This document shows, one piece after another, positions 40,821 through 50,024 of a DNA stretch of 64,000 bases. How positions within the stretch are numbered: the first letter of the stretch is position 1; each line of letters starts with the position of its first letter. The stretch is from JAVBNH01 sp031551635 (GTDB taxonomy: Bacteria > Bacillota > Clostridia > Oscillospirales > Acutalibacteraceae): positions 1-64,000 of the forward strand of contig JAVBNH010000019.1 in NCBI GenBank assembly GCA_031551635.1, read 5' to 3'. Both the position numbers and the translations under genes were made by a program. Under the pieces are notes generated by a model, which was not told the origin of the DNA, did no database searches, and worked only from the letters and a program-made list of their open reading frames with translations.

Positions 40821-41462
40821 TTAGAAATGTTTCATAACCTCAGTTATATCATTCAATACCGTAACCCCACAGACACATAGCTGCTTATATGACTGATGCC
40901 CGCGGGCAACAAGCAGGCACTGAGCGCCGATTGCCCGCGCAACCTCAAAATCATGAACAGTGTCGCCGATTAAAACAATATCCCGCGCGCCTGTGCGGCT
41001 GATATAGTCCCTCGCGAGGTCAATTTTACTCTCGGCATATATATCGGAAATGCCTAATATTTCATCGAAATATTCTTTTATGTCAAAACAGGAAACCTGC
41101 TTTTGAAGCAAATCTTTTTGCGAAGCTGATAAAATTATTTGCTTAATACCGCTCGTTTTCAGCCGTGAAATCACCTCTGACGCACCCTCAGTCAGCCTTG
41201 CGCCTTCCTTGATTCCAGCGTTAAAACGCTCTGTATAAATTTCGGCAAGCGTTTCATAAGACTGTGAAGCGAAATCATAACCCAGCCGTGAATAATACTT
41301 TATAATCGGAAAACAGAATATATCCTGATACGCCTCCCGGCTCGCCATCGTTCTCATATTCCGCTCCGCAAGCATTGAATTTTCGACCTTCATCGCCCAT
41401 TCAACATCATCTAAAAGCGTACCGTTCCAGTCCCATATGATATTTTTATACTTCCCTGCCAT
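40821..41462 (-). CDS. HAD-superfamily hydrolase, phosphoglycolate-phosphatase-like
   Basis: The 213-aa protein has motif I WDWNGTLLDD (10-19), motif II ILSASQ near 110, a motif III Lys in AESKIDLA and motif IV LIGDTVHDFEVA, with a helical cap after motif I. It would remove phosphate from a small metabolite; the substrate cannot be named. It begins directly at the stop of the aldo/keto reductase gene and is last of four genes read 44085 to 40821. Confidence 0.88.
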   Translation of the reverse strand: MAGKYKNIIWDWNGTLLDDVEWAMKVENSMLAERNMRTMASREAYQDIFCFPIIKYYSRLGYDFASQSYETLAEIYTERFNAGIKEGARLTEGASEVISRLKTSGIKQIILSASQKDLLQKQVSCFDIKEYFDEILGISDIYAESKIDLARDYISRTGARDIVLIGDTVHDFEVARAIGAQCLLVARGHQSYKQLCVCGVTVLNDITEVMKHF

Positions 41463-42587
41463 CTATTCACCCGATAAAATTTCCAGAGCCTTTTCAAGCT
41501 CGCTGATAATTCCAATTTTTTGTGGACATTTCGCCTCGCACTCCCCGCATTTCGCGCAGAGCGCTGCACTGCCATTCAGAGAGGCATATTCCTCCCTCGC
41601 ACTGCGTGAGGAATAAACCGTTTTGTTGTAAAGCCTGAAGCATTCCGGAATATTAACGCCGGAAGGACAGGGCATGCAGTATTCGCAGGCTGTGCAGGAA
41701 ACAAGCGCGGAATTATTATAAATATTCCTCGCTTTTTCATATATCTTCAGCTCCTCGCCGCTGAGCTTTCCCTCGCCCGACTCGTCGGCATATTGTAGAT
41801 TTTCACGAACCTGCTCCATATTGCTCATGCCGCTCAGCAGCAGGCTGACCTCTGGCAGATTCCAGATAAAATCAAAGCCGCTCTGTGCCGGAGTCTTGTC
41901 CTTCGGCAGGGCATTTTTTACATTAACCGGCAGACGCGGCTCGCAGAGCCTTCCGCCTAGCAGTGGCTCCATTACAATAACGCCCATGCCTTTAGCGGCG
42001 GCGTATTTTAACCCTTCAAGCCCCGCCTGATTATTAACATCAATATAATTAAACTGAATCTGGCAAAAATCCCAGGGATAATAATCAATGACCCGGCGGA
42101 AAAATTCAGAATTGTCATGATATGAAAAGCCTATGTACCTGATTTTTCCCTGCTCCCTCGCTTTTTCCATTTCCGAAAGCAGATTATTAGCTATAGCTGA
42201 GCTCTCCCAGTTGTCCTGAGTGACACAGTGCAGCAGGTAGCAGTCTATCATATCAACCTCCAGCCTTTTTAGCTGAGTTTCGAGATGCTCCCTGAAATCC
42301 TCCCCGCTTTTGAAGCCGCCGAAGGGTGATTTTGTCGCCAGCAGCACCTTTTCGCGGTAACCGTCCTTTAATGCCTTGCCGACAACCTCCTCACTTTTAC
42401 AGTCATGATAAAAATATGCCGTATCAACATAATTCAAGCCTTCATCAATGGCATACCGCAGCTGCGCGACAGCGTCCTCAACAATAATGCTTCCGTTGTT
42501 TTCGCTGTTGCTCATGGGAAAACGCATGCAGCCGTAGCCGAGCACCGAAACTCTTTCACCTGTCTTACCCAAAGTTCTGTATTTCAT
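41463..42587 (-). CDS. Aldo/keto reductase with C-terminal 4Fe-4S ferredoxin domain
   Basis: The 374-aa protein starts MKYRTLGKTGERVSVLGYGCMRFPM. The AKR catalytic tetrad region is visible (YVDTAYFYHD, LLATKSP, DCYLLHC). The C-terminal 75 residues hold two cysteine groups, CTACEYCMPCP and CAKCGECEAKCP, enough for two 4Fe-4S clusters. This AKR-ferredoxin fusion is frequent in Clostridia and presumably exchanges electrons with ferredoxin. It lies in an operon with a VOC protein, an SGNH hydrolase and a HAD phosphatase. Confidence 0.92.
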   Translation of the reverse strand: MKYRTLGKTGERVSVLGYGCMRFPMSNSENNGSIIVEDAVAQLRYAIDEGLNYVDTAYFYHDCKSEEVVGKALKDGYREKVLLATKSPFGGFKSGEDFREHLETQLKRLEVDMIDCYLLHCVTQDNWESSAIANNLLSEMEKAREQGKIRYIGFSYHDNSEFFRRVIDYYPWDFCQIQFNYIDVNNQAGLEGLKYAAAKGMGVIVMEPLLGGRLCEPRLPVNVKNALPKDKTPAQSGFDFIWNLPEVSLLLSGMSNMEQVRENLQYADESGEGKLSGEELKIYEKARNIYNNSALVSCTACEYCMPCPSGVNIPECFRLYNKTVYSSRSAREEYASLNGSAALCAKCGECEAKCPQKIGIISELEKALEILSGE

Positions 42588-42611
42588 ATATTACTCCTCG
42601 TTTTTATATTT

Positions 42612-43673
42612 TTAGAAAAAATCTCCCGCGATGACCGCTATAACGCACTGGGCGTAAACACGGGCAAGAAAGTCGTTCGGGTGGTTGACATTGTTGCCGC
42701 TCATGTCATAATAGCGTTTTTTCTCGAGCAAGTTAGCATGCATCGAGGTCATGTCGGCGATGGCGACACCGTCCCTTTTAAGCTCCTTTAGCTGCTCGAT
42801 AAAAAGCGGCTGATTGCCAAAAAAGCTCTCAAACTCACTGTTCGGCAGCATGGTCGAAACAAGGATAAATTCGCAGTCCCTGTTTGCTCTTTTCAGTTTT
42901 TTCATTATATTGCTAATGTTTTTCTTAAATTTTTTAGGCTTCACTCTCGCGTCATTCATTCCGAATGCTATAATTGCTAAATCTGCTTTTTCTTCTTGTG
43001 CCCATTCTCCGGCATTTTCCGCACCCCAGGCGGAGGTTCTGCCGCTTTCGGAACGGTTTGAGCATACAATGTCATAATACTCAAATTTTACCTGAAGCAT
43101 ATCAATAGCCATTTCAAACCACGGCGGCGCAAAGGGCGGGGCTTTGAAAAGACCGCTGGAATTATGCCCGACACTGATGCTGTCGCCGAATATAACAACC
43201 TTCAGCTCTTTTTTTTCGCTTAGTTTGGTCATGGTTTTCGGCAGAAAAAGAGCCTCAAACTGTTGAAAAAAGCCCTGCCACGCGGAGCTGTGCTTATAGG
43301 AAACAGACAGCTGCAAATCATGCATACTGCATTCCTCGCCGAAGAAAATATAGCCGCCGCCTGTCCTTTTTTTTGAGTTTTCCCGCTGCTCTTCAAAGTA
43401 ATAATCATCGTATTTAACGGTTTTTATTTTACCTTCAGGAATAATGACAAGGTTTCCGTCCTCGATTTTGTAATCCTCGCCCTCAGTATAAGTTTCCGTC
43501 AAAGCGGAATTTCGCACATTTATCACAGACGAAACAGGATAAATCAAGGCGATCGGCTTTATACTCCCGTCCTTATCGCACAGCGGAAAAACCGACTCGT
43601 TATAAACCGTGTCACCCTTCCAGATATACTGAGTATATTCGAGAAGGGAATATTTGTCGTTTGGTTTCAGCAT
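42612..43673 (-). CDS. SGNH/GDSL esterase with N-terminal beta domain
   Basis: The 353-aa protein has an N-terminal beta-rich domain (1-155) and an SGNH domain from about 158: VVIFGDSISVGHNSSG (block I Ser), a Gly block in SNRSESGRTSAWG, block III AFGMNDARV and block V Asn-His in NVNHPNDF. This is the layout of carbohydrate acetyl-esterases with a jelly-roll in front. No signal peptide is present, so it should be intracellular. Deacetylation of imported sugars is a reasonable inference from the glycosidases elsewhere in the window. Confidence 0.85.
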   Translation of the reverse strand: MLKPNDKYSLLEYTQYIWKGDTVYNESVFPLCDKDGSIKPIALIYPVSSVINVRNSALTETYTEGEDYKIEDGNLVIIPEGKIKTVKYDDYYFEEQRENSKKRTGGGYIFFGEECSMHDLQLSVSYKHSSAWQGFFQQFEALFLPKTMTKLSEKKELKVVIFGDSISVGHNSSGLFKAPPFAPPWFEMAIDMLQVKFEYYDIVCSNRSESGRTSAWGAENAGEWAQEEKADLAIIAFGMNDARVKPKKFKKNISNIMKKLKRANRDCEFILVSTMLPNSEFESFFGNQPLFIEQLKELKRDGVAIADMTSMHANLLEKKRYYDMSGNNVNHPNDFLARVYAQCVIAVIAGDFF

Positions 43674-43686
43674 AATTCAATACCCT

Positions 43687-44085
43687 TTATACAGTTTTAA
43701 AAAACTCAACCTCTTCGCCACTGGGACCGTAAACAAAGGCAATCCTTATATCAACAGGATTTTTCGCGCGGATTGTCGTGCAATAGGGCGCAAACTTAGT
43801 CGTACCTCCGCTCCTTAGCGCGAGCTCATACGCGGCGTCGACATCCTCGGCGAATACTGCCAGATGGAAGTACCGCGGGTCACTCTGCTCACCCTTCAGC
43901 TCCCCCTCAAACATCTCGAAGCAGCCGCCGTCCCCGATGTCAAGCATGACTGCCCTGCTGCCTGCTTCTCCCCATTCAAGCACATTTTTAAAGCCCAGCG
44001 AGGTATAAAAAGCATAGGACTTATCAAAACAATTTGACCTCAGAGCAACATGATGGAACCTCGCGCCTTTAATAATTTCGTTCAT
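43687..44085 (-). CDS. VOC (glyoxalase/dioxygenase superfamily) protein
   Basis: The 132-aa protein contains two beta-alpha-beta-beta-beta units: RFHHVALRSNCFDKSYAFYTSLGF and YFHLAVFAEDVDAAYELALRSG, with GPSGEEVEFF near the end. Metal ligands would be the His of HHVAL, a Glu of CFEMFEGE, the His of YFHLAV and a Glu of EEVEFF. Its reaction cannot be specified. It is the first gene of the operon, with AAGGAG ahead of the ATG. Confidence 0.85.
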   Translation of the reverse strand: MNEIIKGARFHHVALRSNCFDKSYAFYTSLGFKNVLEWGEAGSRAVMLDIGDGGCFEMFEGELKGEQSDPRYFHLAVFAEDVDAAYELALRSGGTTKFAPYCTTIRAKNPVDIRIAFVYGPSGEEVEFFKTV

Positions 44086-44263
44086 TCTAAAATCTCCTTA
44101 AATATTTGTTTGATTATTATCTTATTACCAAAAGTGAGTAAATTTCTTTTAATCAGTGGTTACATAGATTATAAACTCGAAATATTTGATTGTCAATACA
44201 TACAAAAAAATTATCTGAATTAAGGCAGTAGTCTGCTATACTTAACAAATGTTGAAAATTATG

Positions 44264-44293
44264 TTGAAAAAAGAAAGGTGCTTGTGCTATAAT
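44264..44293 (+). promoter_or_regulatory. Promoter of the transglutaminase-dockerin gene
   Basis: TTGAAA (44264-44269), an 18-bp spacer and TATAAT (44288-44293) with TGC directly before it (extended -10). The start of transcription should be near 44300, leaving a leader of about 165 bases. Confidence 0.72.
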
Positions 44294-44313
44294 AGCAATC
44301 ATTCTGGCAAATT

Positions 44314-44346
44314 GGTTACAAATTGATTACAAAATGATTACAAAAT
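44314..44346 (+). repeat. Three 11-bp direct repeats (GRTTACAAAWT)
   Basis: GGTTACAAATT, GATTACAAAAT and GATTACAAAAT are contiguous, then GTAACAATTACAAAAG follows as a decayed fourth. The 11-bp period puts all copies on one face of the helix. They begin about 15 bases after the predicted transcription start, a typical repressor position. Confidence 0.7.
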
Positions 44347-44361
44347 GTAACAATTACAAAA

Positions 44362-44440
44362 GCGGTAAACATGAATAATTTTTATTCATAGCATAATGTG
44401 TCTTACGGCAACGCTGTTATTTGACACAAAAGCTTACCGC
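44362..44440 (+). promoter_or_regulatory. Three-stem structured leader before the dockerin gene
   Basis: GCGGTAA (44362-44368) pairs with TTACCGC (44434-44440), closing a junction with two arms: ATGAATAA/TTATTCAT (44371-44389) and TGTGTC/GACACA (44397-44428), the latter topped by ACGGC-AAC-GCTGT. The closed junction lies just before AAAAAGGA. It does not carry the conserved cores of c-di-GMP or other riboswitches I know. Confidence 0.45.
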
Positions 44441-44466
44441 CTGCAAAAAGGAATGGTAAATAATTC

Positions 44467-45999
44467 ATGAAATCAAAAATAACTTCCGTCATTTTAGCCG
44501 TGGCAACCGTATTTTCAATGCTGTTCGTCACTTCTTTAAACGCAAAAGCCGCTTCGCTCGAGGATATGGTAAATTCTCAGGAGCTCACACCGACAGTGAC
44601 AGGCTACGCGCCGCTAGATAAGGCAGTTGAACAGATTTTCAGTGAAATTTTCACTGAAAACATGAAACCCTATAACAAGCTCAAGGCAATCTACGACTAC
44701 ATGATAAAAAATTACGCGGGAGGTACCGGCGTTTCCTTTACGGGCGCAACGGCAAACACCGCGCCATATATAAAACTCGACTATTCGGACAATGTCATGC
44801 CGAAATATGACGCGGACAGGGACATTATCGACAAGGCTATGAGCATGATTAAGACCCACCAGGGCGCGTGCCCTATATATACGGCGATATCCCTCGTATT
44901 TTTCAGCGCCATAGGCTTTGAAAGCTTCAGGATGATTGGCTCTACGCGCATGGCTTCCGGCGGCTACGGCTACCATGTCTGGCCGGTTATTGTTCTTGAC
45001 GGCAATAATTATATTTTTGATGCCCAGATTGACGACCATATCGCAAAGGGCGGCGCAGTTAAATACATGCGTTTTGGGAAGCTTAATTCAGAGCTTAACA
45101 ATGCTTATTCCTTCTCGGAATCAGAGAACAGCCAGCAAGCAAAATTCATGAATTTCGCGAGCGACAAAAAGCCTGTAACTCAGATTACAAAAATCAAGCT
45201 TAACGACAGCTCAGTCGTTTTCAACGCAAAAACAAAAATAAATGCTGAGGTCAGTGTAAAAACTCAGGATGAGGGTGACATACGCTACACATATAAGCTT
45301 AAAGAAAAACAATCGAGTTCGGACTCCAACCTTAAATCAATCGCGAGCAATGACGACTGGAGCAAATCCAATAAGTCTGTCAAGGTTCTCGCGGAAAAGG
45401 TCAAGGCGAATACCATTAGCTTTGAAGCGGAAAACTCAGGCAATTATGAGCTGTCTGTCACACTTACAAAGGCGGCAGCAGTTTTATCGGTTAAATCCGT
45501 AAGCTTCAGGGTCCTCGGCGCGACTTCCGCGGAAAACAAGCTTATACTAAATAAAACGGTTCAGTCTATTAATAATCCAGTAAGCCTTAGGTTTGAAAAA
45601 GCCACGGGAGCAAACGGCAAGCTCGATATTTCTTATTTTTTAAATAACAGCACTAATGAAATATTTATTGAGAGCGACAAAAATCTCAGTTCCTCCGTTT
45701 TTGAAACAAAATTTGTTCCGAAAACTGCCGGGAACTACCTGATTGTTGCGAAGCTTACTTCCACTGACGGGAAATCTTCTGTCGCATCCTCCGCTTTGAA
45801 GGTTCTTAAAAGCATTATAGGCGATGTGAACGGCGACGGCATACTGAGCGCAAATGACGCGAGAAGCGCATTGAGGCATTCCTCAATGCTAACAATTTTG
45901 ACTGAGGAAGATGCGCTTGCCGCCGATTTCGACGGCGACGGCATAGTTACTGCCACAGACGCAAGAATGATACTAAGATCCTCCTCCGGGCTTACATAA
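44467..45999 (+). CDS. Secreted transglutaminase-like protein with C-terminal dockerin
   Basis: The 510-aa product has a signal peptide (1-29, ending LNAKAAS), a transglutaminase/protease-like domain with Cys135 (HQGACPIYTA), His170 (GYGYHVWP) and Asp185 (YIFDAQ), and beta-rich repeats (about 230-440). It ends in a type I dockerin with duplicated calcium loops, DVNGDGILSANDAR and DFDGDGIVTATDAR. Dockerins dock onto cohesin scaffolds, so the protein may belong to a cellulosome-like or cell-surface complex; no cohesin gene is in the window. The SD AAGGA is unusually far (about 15 bases) from the ATG. It is monocistronic. Confidence 0.9.
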   Translation: MKSKITSVILAVATVFSMLFVTSLNAKAASLEDMVNSQELTPTVTGYAPLDKAVEQIFSEIFTENMKPYNKLKAIYDYMIKNYAGGTGVSFTGATANTAPYIKLDYSDNVMPKYDADRDIIDKAMSMIKTHQGACPIYTAISLVFFSAIGFESFRMIGSTRMASGGYGYHVWPVIVLDGNNYIFDAQIDDHIAKGGAVKYMRFGKLNSELNNAYSFSESENSQQAKFMNFASDKKPVTQITKIKLNDSSVVFNAKTKINAEVSVKTQDEGDIRYTYKLKEKQSSSDSNLKSIASNDDWSKSNKSVKVLAEKVKANTISFEAENSGNYELSVTLTKAAAVLSVKSVSFRVLGATSAENKLILNKTVQSINNPVSLRFEKATGANGKLDISYFLNNSTNEIFIESDKNLSSSVFETKFVPKTAGNYLIVAKLTSTDGKSSVASSALKVLKSIIGDVNGDGILSANDARSALRHSSMLTILTEEDALAADFDGDGIVTATDARMILRSSSGLT

Positions 46000-46046
46000 G
46001 AATTTACACCAAGAACTTAATTTTATTTTATACAAGGGGTCATATT

Positions 46047-46814
46047 TTGGATTCATCTCAAAAAAGGGACGACAACGGCAGCTATCAGGACAGAGATATA
46101 ATTTTCGGAAAAAATGCCGTAAAGGAAGCCCTGAAGTCAGGCAAAGCTATTGATTATGTGATGATTGAACGGGGTGAGGCAAAGACTTCCCTCGCTCCGA
46201 TTATTGCTGTGTGCCGTGAAAAAGGAATTATTGTAAAAGAAGTTGATTCAAAAAAGCTTGAATTTTTATGCGCCCATGAAAATCATCAGGGCGTTGCTTT
46301 ATTTAAAGCCGCGCACGAATATTCAAGCATTGCCGAAATACTCTCGCTTGCAAAGGACAGAAGCGAACCGCCCTTTGTTGTTATTTGTGACGCTCTCGAG
46401 GATCCGCATAATCTCGGCGCAATTATCAGAACCGCTGAAGCCTGCGGGGTTCACGGCGTAATCATACCTCAGCGGCGAAGCGCGACGCTCTCGGGAATTG
46501 TCTCGAAAACCTCCGCCGGTGCTTTTGAATACATGAAGGTCGCGAAGGTTGTCAACCTTAACTCGGCAATTGCAGAGCTCAAGGAAAACGGGCTTTGGAT
46601 TTATGCCGCCGACATGGAGGGTACACCGTACAATAAGGTGAATTTCAGCGGACCTGTCGCATTGATAATAGGCTCAGAAGGTAAGGGTGTGAGCCGGCTG
46701 GTGCTTGAAAATTCTGATATGGCAGTCTCGCTTCCGATGAAGGGGCAGATAAATTCGCTCAACGCGTCTGTCGCTGCCGGAATACTGATGTTTGAAATCG
46801 CAAAAACCAGATAA
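46047..46814 (+). CDS. rlmB: 23S rRNA (guanosine-2'-O)-methyltransferase RlmB / TrmH family
   Basis: This SpoU-class methyltransferase has 255 aa from TTG 46047, with AAGGGG seven bases upstream. It has an N-terminal substrate-binding domain (IIFGKNAVKEALKSG, ENHQGVALF) and a trefoil-knot SAM domain with VICDALEDPHNLGAIIRTAEACGV, ALIIGSEGKGVS and PMKGQINSLNASVAAGI. These are the three SPOUT motifs. RlmB (G2251) is the likeliest member; other TrmH-like enzymes cannot be excluded. It lies 20 bases ahead of the P-type-ATPase-like gene. Confidence 0.92.
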   Translation: MDSSQKRDDNGSYQDRDIIFGKNAVKEALKSGKAIDYVMIERGEAKTSLAPIIAVCREKGIIVKEVDSKKLEFLCAHENHQGVALFKAAHEYSSIAEILSLAKDRSEPPFVVICDALEDPHNLGAIIRTAEACGVHGVIIPQRRSATLSGIVSKTSAGAFEYMKVAKVVNLNSAIAELKENGLWIYAADMEGTPYNKVNFSGPVALIIGSEGKGVSRLVLENSDMAVSLPMKGQINSLNASVAAGILMFEIAKTR

Positions 46815-46834
46815 TATATAGGGAGTAAAATTTA

Positions 46835-49039
46835 ATGCGCTCCGACACAAAAACCCCCGCCGATAAGCTTCCCGCAAATAACTCAGACATGTCCGGAAAG
46901 CCCCAAGCGGCAAATTCGGGCAGCGTGACATTCGCACAGGCTAGCGTCACAAAAAAGTTGAGAGCGGAAAGCGGAAACCCCAGAACGGTAAATCAAAGCC
47001 CTGAAATTGAAAAAACAAACACTTTTAACCCGGTTTCTCAAGCCGGGTTAAATGATATTTCCCCAAACACAAAAAAAGCCTATACCGCGTTTACAGATGA
47101 AAAAACCGCTCATTATGAAAAAGCATTTACGACACCGGAAAAAAAAGCTCCGGTACATGATTACACCGACAGCGTGAAGGTATTTGCGACTAAGGAATTT
47201 GTAAATGAAAACGACATAAAGCATCTCATAAAAGTCAACAGTCTGAAGGCTTCCGATGAAAATAAGACTGCAACCGAAAACGCGGAAACTCTTAAAGAAG
47301 GGAAAAAATCGCTTGCGAGCATCAGCGGCGCGAATATTATTTCAGCTAAGCGTTATATGAAAGAAGTGCGCAAAAGGCTCTATTTAAAGACTATTATCGT
47401 CTCTACTATAGCCTCGATAATGCTCGTGCTCACTCTCCTGTTTGCAAATCCCGCCGCGGGAATTGAACCGGACTCTGCTCTGTTTTATCTTATCGCCTCA
47501 TTTATTCTGCTGCTTCTGGCGGTCGGCACGACTTATAAGGAGCTTCACAGCGGCCTTAAAGCGCTCAGGGCAAAAAAAGCGAATGCCGACACCGCGCTGT
47601 GTTTTATTTGGCTTTTTGCCGTCGTTCAGAGCGTGCTGGCTTTTTCGGATATATCCGCCGCGGCAGGTAATTTTCAGCTTTTTTCGGCTGCGGCTGTCTT
47701 TTCGGCTGTTCCTGTTTTTATAGCGAAGAGCCTGAATGCGACACGCGCGCTTATCACTCTTAATGCCCTCCCGAAAACTGCCCCCTACTCCAGCGGCACT
47801 CCTCTTCCTGACAGCCCTGAGACAAGAGAAATATCCGAAAACATGCTCAAGGGCGGGAAAAATATTTCGCGCAACTCAAAAACAGCAGCCCTCGGCAAGC
47901 TACTCGCAGTTTCGCTGTATCAGGACGGTTCGCTGAAAATCTGTTCTGTTATCATTCCAATAGCTCTGATAATTTCAATTGCTGTCGGTGCTTTTACCGC
48001 TTTCAAATCAAAGGATTTTATTTATGGCTTCTCGGTTGCTTCAGGCAGTCTTTGCTTTCTTTTTCCTTCCAATATAACTCTCTCACTTCTTATACCCTTG
48101 TTTATGAGCGGAAATGAGCTGAAAAATTCCGGCGCGTCGATTCTCACTTATTCAGGAGCCGCCGCACTCGCGGACGCTCAGGCTGTGATTCTCGACGCGG
48201 AAAGCCTTTTTGACGCGGAAAGCTGCGCAATTCATGCTATCAAACCTTACAATTCACGTAGAATTGACATATCTATAATATATGCCGCAAGCCTGATTAT
48301 TAACTCCAAGGGGGCACTGAGCGAGGTTTTTAAAAATATCGTGCTGAACCATGAGCATACACTGCCGCCGCTTGAGTATCTCGGGTATGAGGACAAGCTC
48401 GGGCTGTCTGCGGTGATTGAGGGCAGCTTTGTTTTGCTCGGGACACTTGAACAGCTCTCACACCACAGCATAGAGCTGCCTAAAAACGAGAGCTATAACA
48501 AATACGCTGACAGCGAGAAAAAGCCGCTGTATCTCTGCATTGACAATGAGCTTGCGGCGATGTTCCTTGTGAGCTATTCCCCGGTTGAAGAGACTGCCCG
48601 GGAGATTTTAAACGTCACGGCAAATGCCGTCACTCTGCTTATTTCTTCCTATGACCCGAATATTACAGAAGAATATATTGAGAAGTCATTAAAGCTTGAC
48701 AACCACAGTGTCAGGGTAATAAATCAGAAATACAGTGAATACTATAAAACAATCAGTTCTCAAGTCAGCGAGTGCGCGACTGTTGAGAATTTCAACAACG
48801 GTTCAGCATTGTCATTTCTAAAAACGATAAATGCTTCACATACCCTGAAAACCGTCCGCAGCTTTATTTATGCTTCCGCGGCGATTAATACTGTTATTTC
48901 TCTGATAATTATTAGCTTTTACGCGTTTTTCAAGGATATGAGCGGTCTGGGGAGCACGCATATTATACTCTATCAGACATTTTGGTGTTTTATAAATATA
49001 ATTGTATCCTTGATAATAAGTACATTGAAAAAAAAGTGA
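46835..49039 (+). CDS. Degenerate P-type-ATPase-like membrane protein
   Basis: The 734-aa product has a disordered N-terminus (1-170) and then the topology of a P1-type ATPase: a helix pair at about 190-235, more helices, a TM segment SLCFLFPSNITLSLLIPLFMSG where metal pumps have CPC, and VILDAESLFD (Asp454) where VVFDKTGTLT belongs. A nucleotide-domain-like part with EGSFVLLGTLEQL and LLISSYDPN (near 602, in place of MLTGDN) follows, then a C-terminal helix pair. Only the Asp of DKTGT survives, and no GDGxND hinge is found. It is probably a pseudoenzyme derived from a P1B pump. This assignment rests on pattern order and needs a profile search. Confidence 0.55.
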   Translation: MRSDTKTPADKLPANNSDMSGKPQAANSGSVTFAQASVTKKLRAESGNPRTVNQSPEIEKTNTFNPVSQAGLNDISPNTKKAYTAFTDEKTAHYEKAFTTPEKKAPVHDYTDSVKVFATKEFVNENDIKHLIKVNSLKASDENKTATENAETLKEGKKSLASISGANIISAKRYMKEVRKRLYLKTIIVSTIASIMLVLTLLFANPAAGIEPDSALFYLIASFILLLLAVGTTYKELHSGLKALRAKKANADTALCFIWLFAVVQSVLAFSDISAAAGNFQLFSAAAVFSAVPVFIAKSLNATRALITLNALPKTAPYSSGTPLPDSPETREISENMLKGGKNISRNSKTAALGKLLAVSLYQDGSLKICSVIIPIALIISIAVGAFTAFKSKDFIYGFSVASGSLCFLFPSNITLSLLIPLFMSGNELKNSGASILTYSGAAALADAQAVILDAESLFDAESCAIHAIKPYNSRRIDISIIYAASLIINSKGALSEVFKNIVLNHEHTLPPLEYLGYEDKLGLSAVIEGSFVLLGTLEQLSHHSIELPKNESYNKYADSEKKPLYLCIDNELAAMFLVSYSPVEETAREILNVTANAVTLLISSYDPNITEEYIEKSLKLDNHSVRVINQKYSEYYKTISSQVSECATVENFNNGSALSFLKTINASHTLKTVRSFIYASAAINTVISLIIISFYAFFKDMSGLGSTHIILYQTFWCFINIIVSLIISTLKKK

Positions 49040-49108
49040 GTTTTTTTTTCGTTTTAGAACAAATAAGTTTTATTCTTTTATTTTACAAATAATAATGTAG
49101 GTGAGCAA

Positions 49109-49909
49109 ATGGAAGCGTTTACAACTTTTATCAACAGCATTACCGACCCCCAATATCTGAGCTGGGGCGATGTCATTGTCAGAATAGCTCTAGCGACCCT
49201 TCTTGGGTTTTTTCTGGGGCTTGAAAGGGAGATTTCCCACCACCCTGCCGGAATGAAAACTCACCTTCTTGTGTGTCTCGGATCCACGCTCGCCTCTTTA
49301 ATCGCCTGCGAAATGGGTTATAATGTCGCAGATATGCCGGAAGCTGGGCTTGACCTCTCGCGAATCGCCTCAGGTGTTGTTTCGGGCATGGGCTTCATAG
49401 GCGCGGGCGCAATTATGAAATCGCGCGACGGGACTATGGTTACAGGCATAACGACCGCCGCGACGCTGTGGGTTTCCGCATGTCTCGGGCTTGCAATAGG
49501 CATGGGTTATTACCATATCAGCATTATGACCTTTGGAGTGGTTCTCGGCGCGACAATTCTTTTAAAGTTCATTGAGAAGAAGCTGTTTATCAAAAAAAGA
49601 GAACGCAGCATAGAAATTACATTTACAGATAAAAAAGTAACCATGCCTTTGATTGAAAAGCTTTTTGAGCAAAAAAAGGTGAGTGTCCAGTCCTTTGAAT
49701 ACAAAATTTACCCTGACCAGATGATGTACAGCGGCGAAATTGTCCACCATTGCAGATATAATCTGACTGTTCCGCGCAGTCTGCCTATAGGCGAAATCAT
49801 CAAGGGATTAGTCATGCTGGAAAATATTGTCGAGGTGTTCGAGACACTACACGGCAAGGAGGGCTCTCTTGATTACCGCAAGCCGGAAGAAGAATCACTG
49901 AACGAATAA
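49109..49909 (+). CDS. mgtC: MgtC/SapB-family membrane protein
   Basis: The 266-aa protein has four to five N-terminal helices with the MgtC signature (LATLLGFFLGLEREISHHPAGMKTH, VSGMGFIGAGAIMKSRDGTMVTGITTAATLWVSA) and a C-terminal ACT-like domain (ITFTDKKVTMPLIEKLFEQ). MgtC proteins affect magnesium and phosphate homeostasis and ATP synthase, mostly known from pathogens. Here a housekeeping role is likelier. GTAGGTG precedes the ATG. It has its own terminator downstream. Confidence 0.9.
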   Translation: MEAFTTFINSITDPQYLSWGDVIVRIALATLLGFFLGLEREISHHPAGMKTHLLVCLGSTLASLIACEMGYNVADMPEAGLDLSRIASGVVSGMGFIGAGAIMKSRDGTMVTGITTAATLWVSACLGLAIGMGYYHISIMTFGVVLGATILLKFIEKKLFIKKRERSIEITFTDKKVTMPLIEKLFEQKKVSVQSFEYKIYPDQMMYSGEIVHHCRYNLTVPRSLPIGEIIKGLVMLENIVEVFETLHGKEGSLDYRKPEEESLNE

Positions 49910-49921
49910 TCTTATTAAGTC

Positions 49922-49959
49922 AAAAAAAAGTGTATGAAAAAAAAATCATACACTTTTTT
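49922..49959. terminator. Terminator after mgtC
   Basis: AAAAAAAGTGTATGA pairs with TCATACACTTTTTT; the A- and T-flanks make it usable in both directions. Confidence 0.88.
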
Positions 49960-50024
49960 CCTTTACTTTAGTGAAATTTTATGAGATAATAATGTTATAG
50001 TGATTTGAAAGGGGTAATAAAATT

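Noticed and set aside
44362..44440. Leader as a c-di-GMP riboswitch
   Set aside because: Although such switches often control surface proteins, the conserved GEMM core and its tetraloop receptor are absent.
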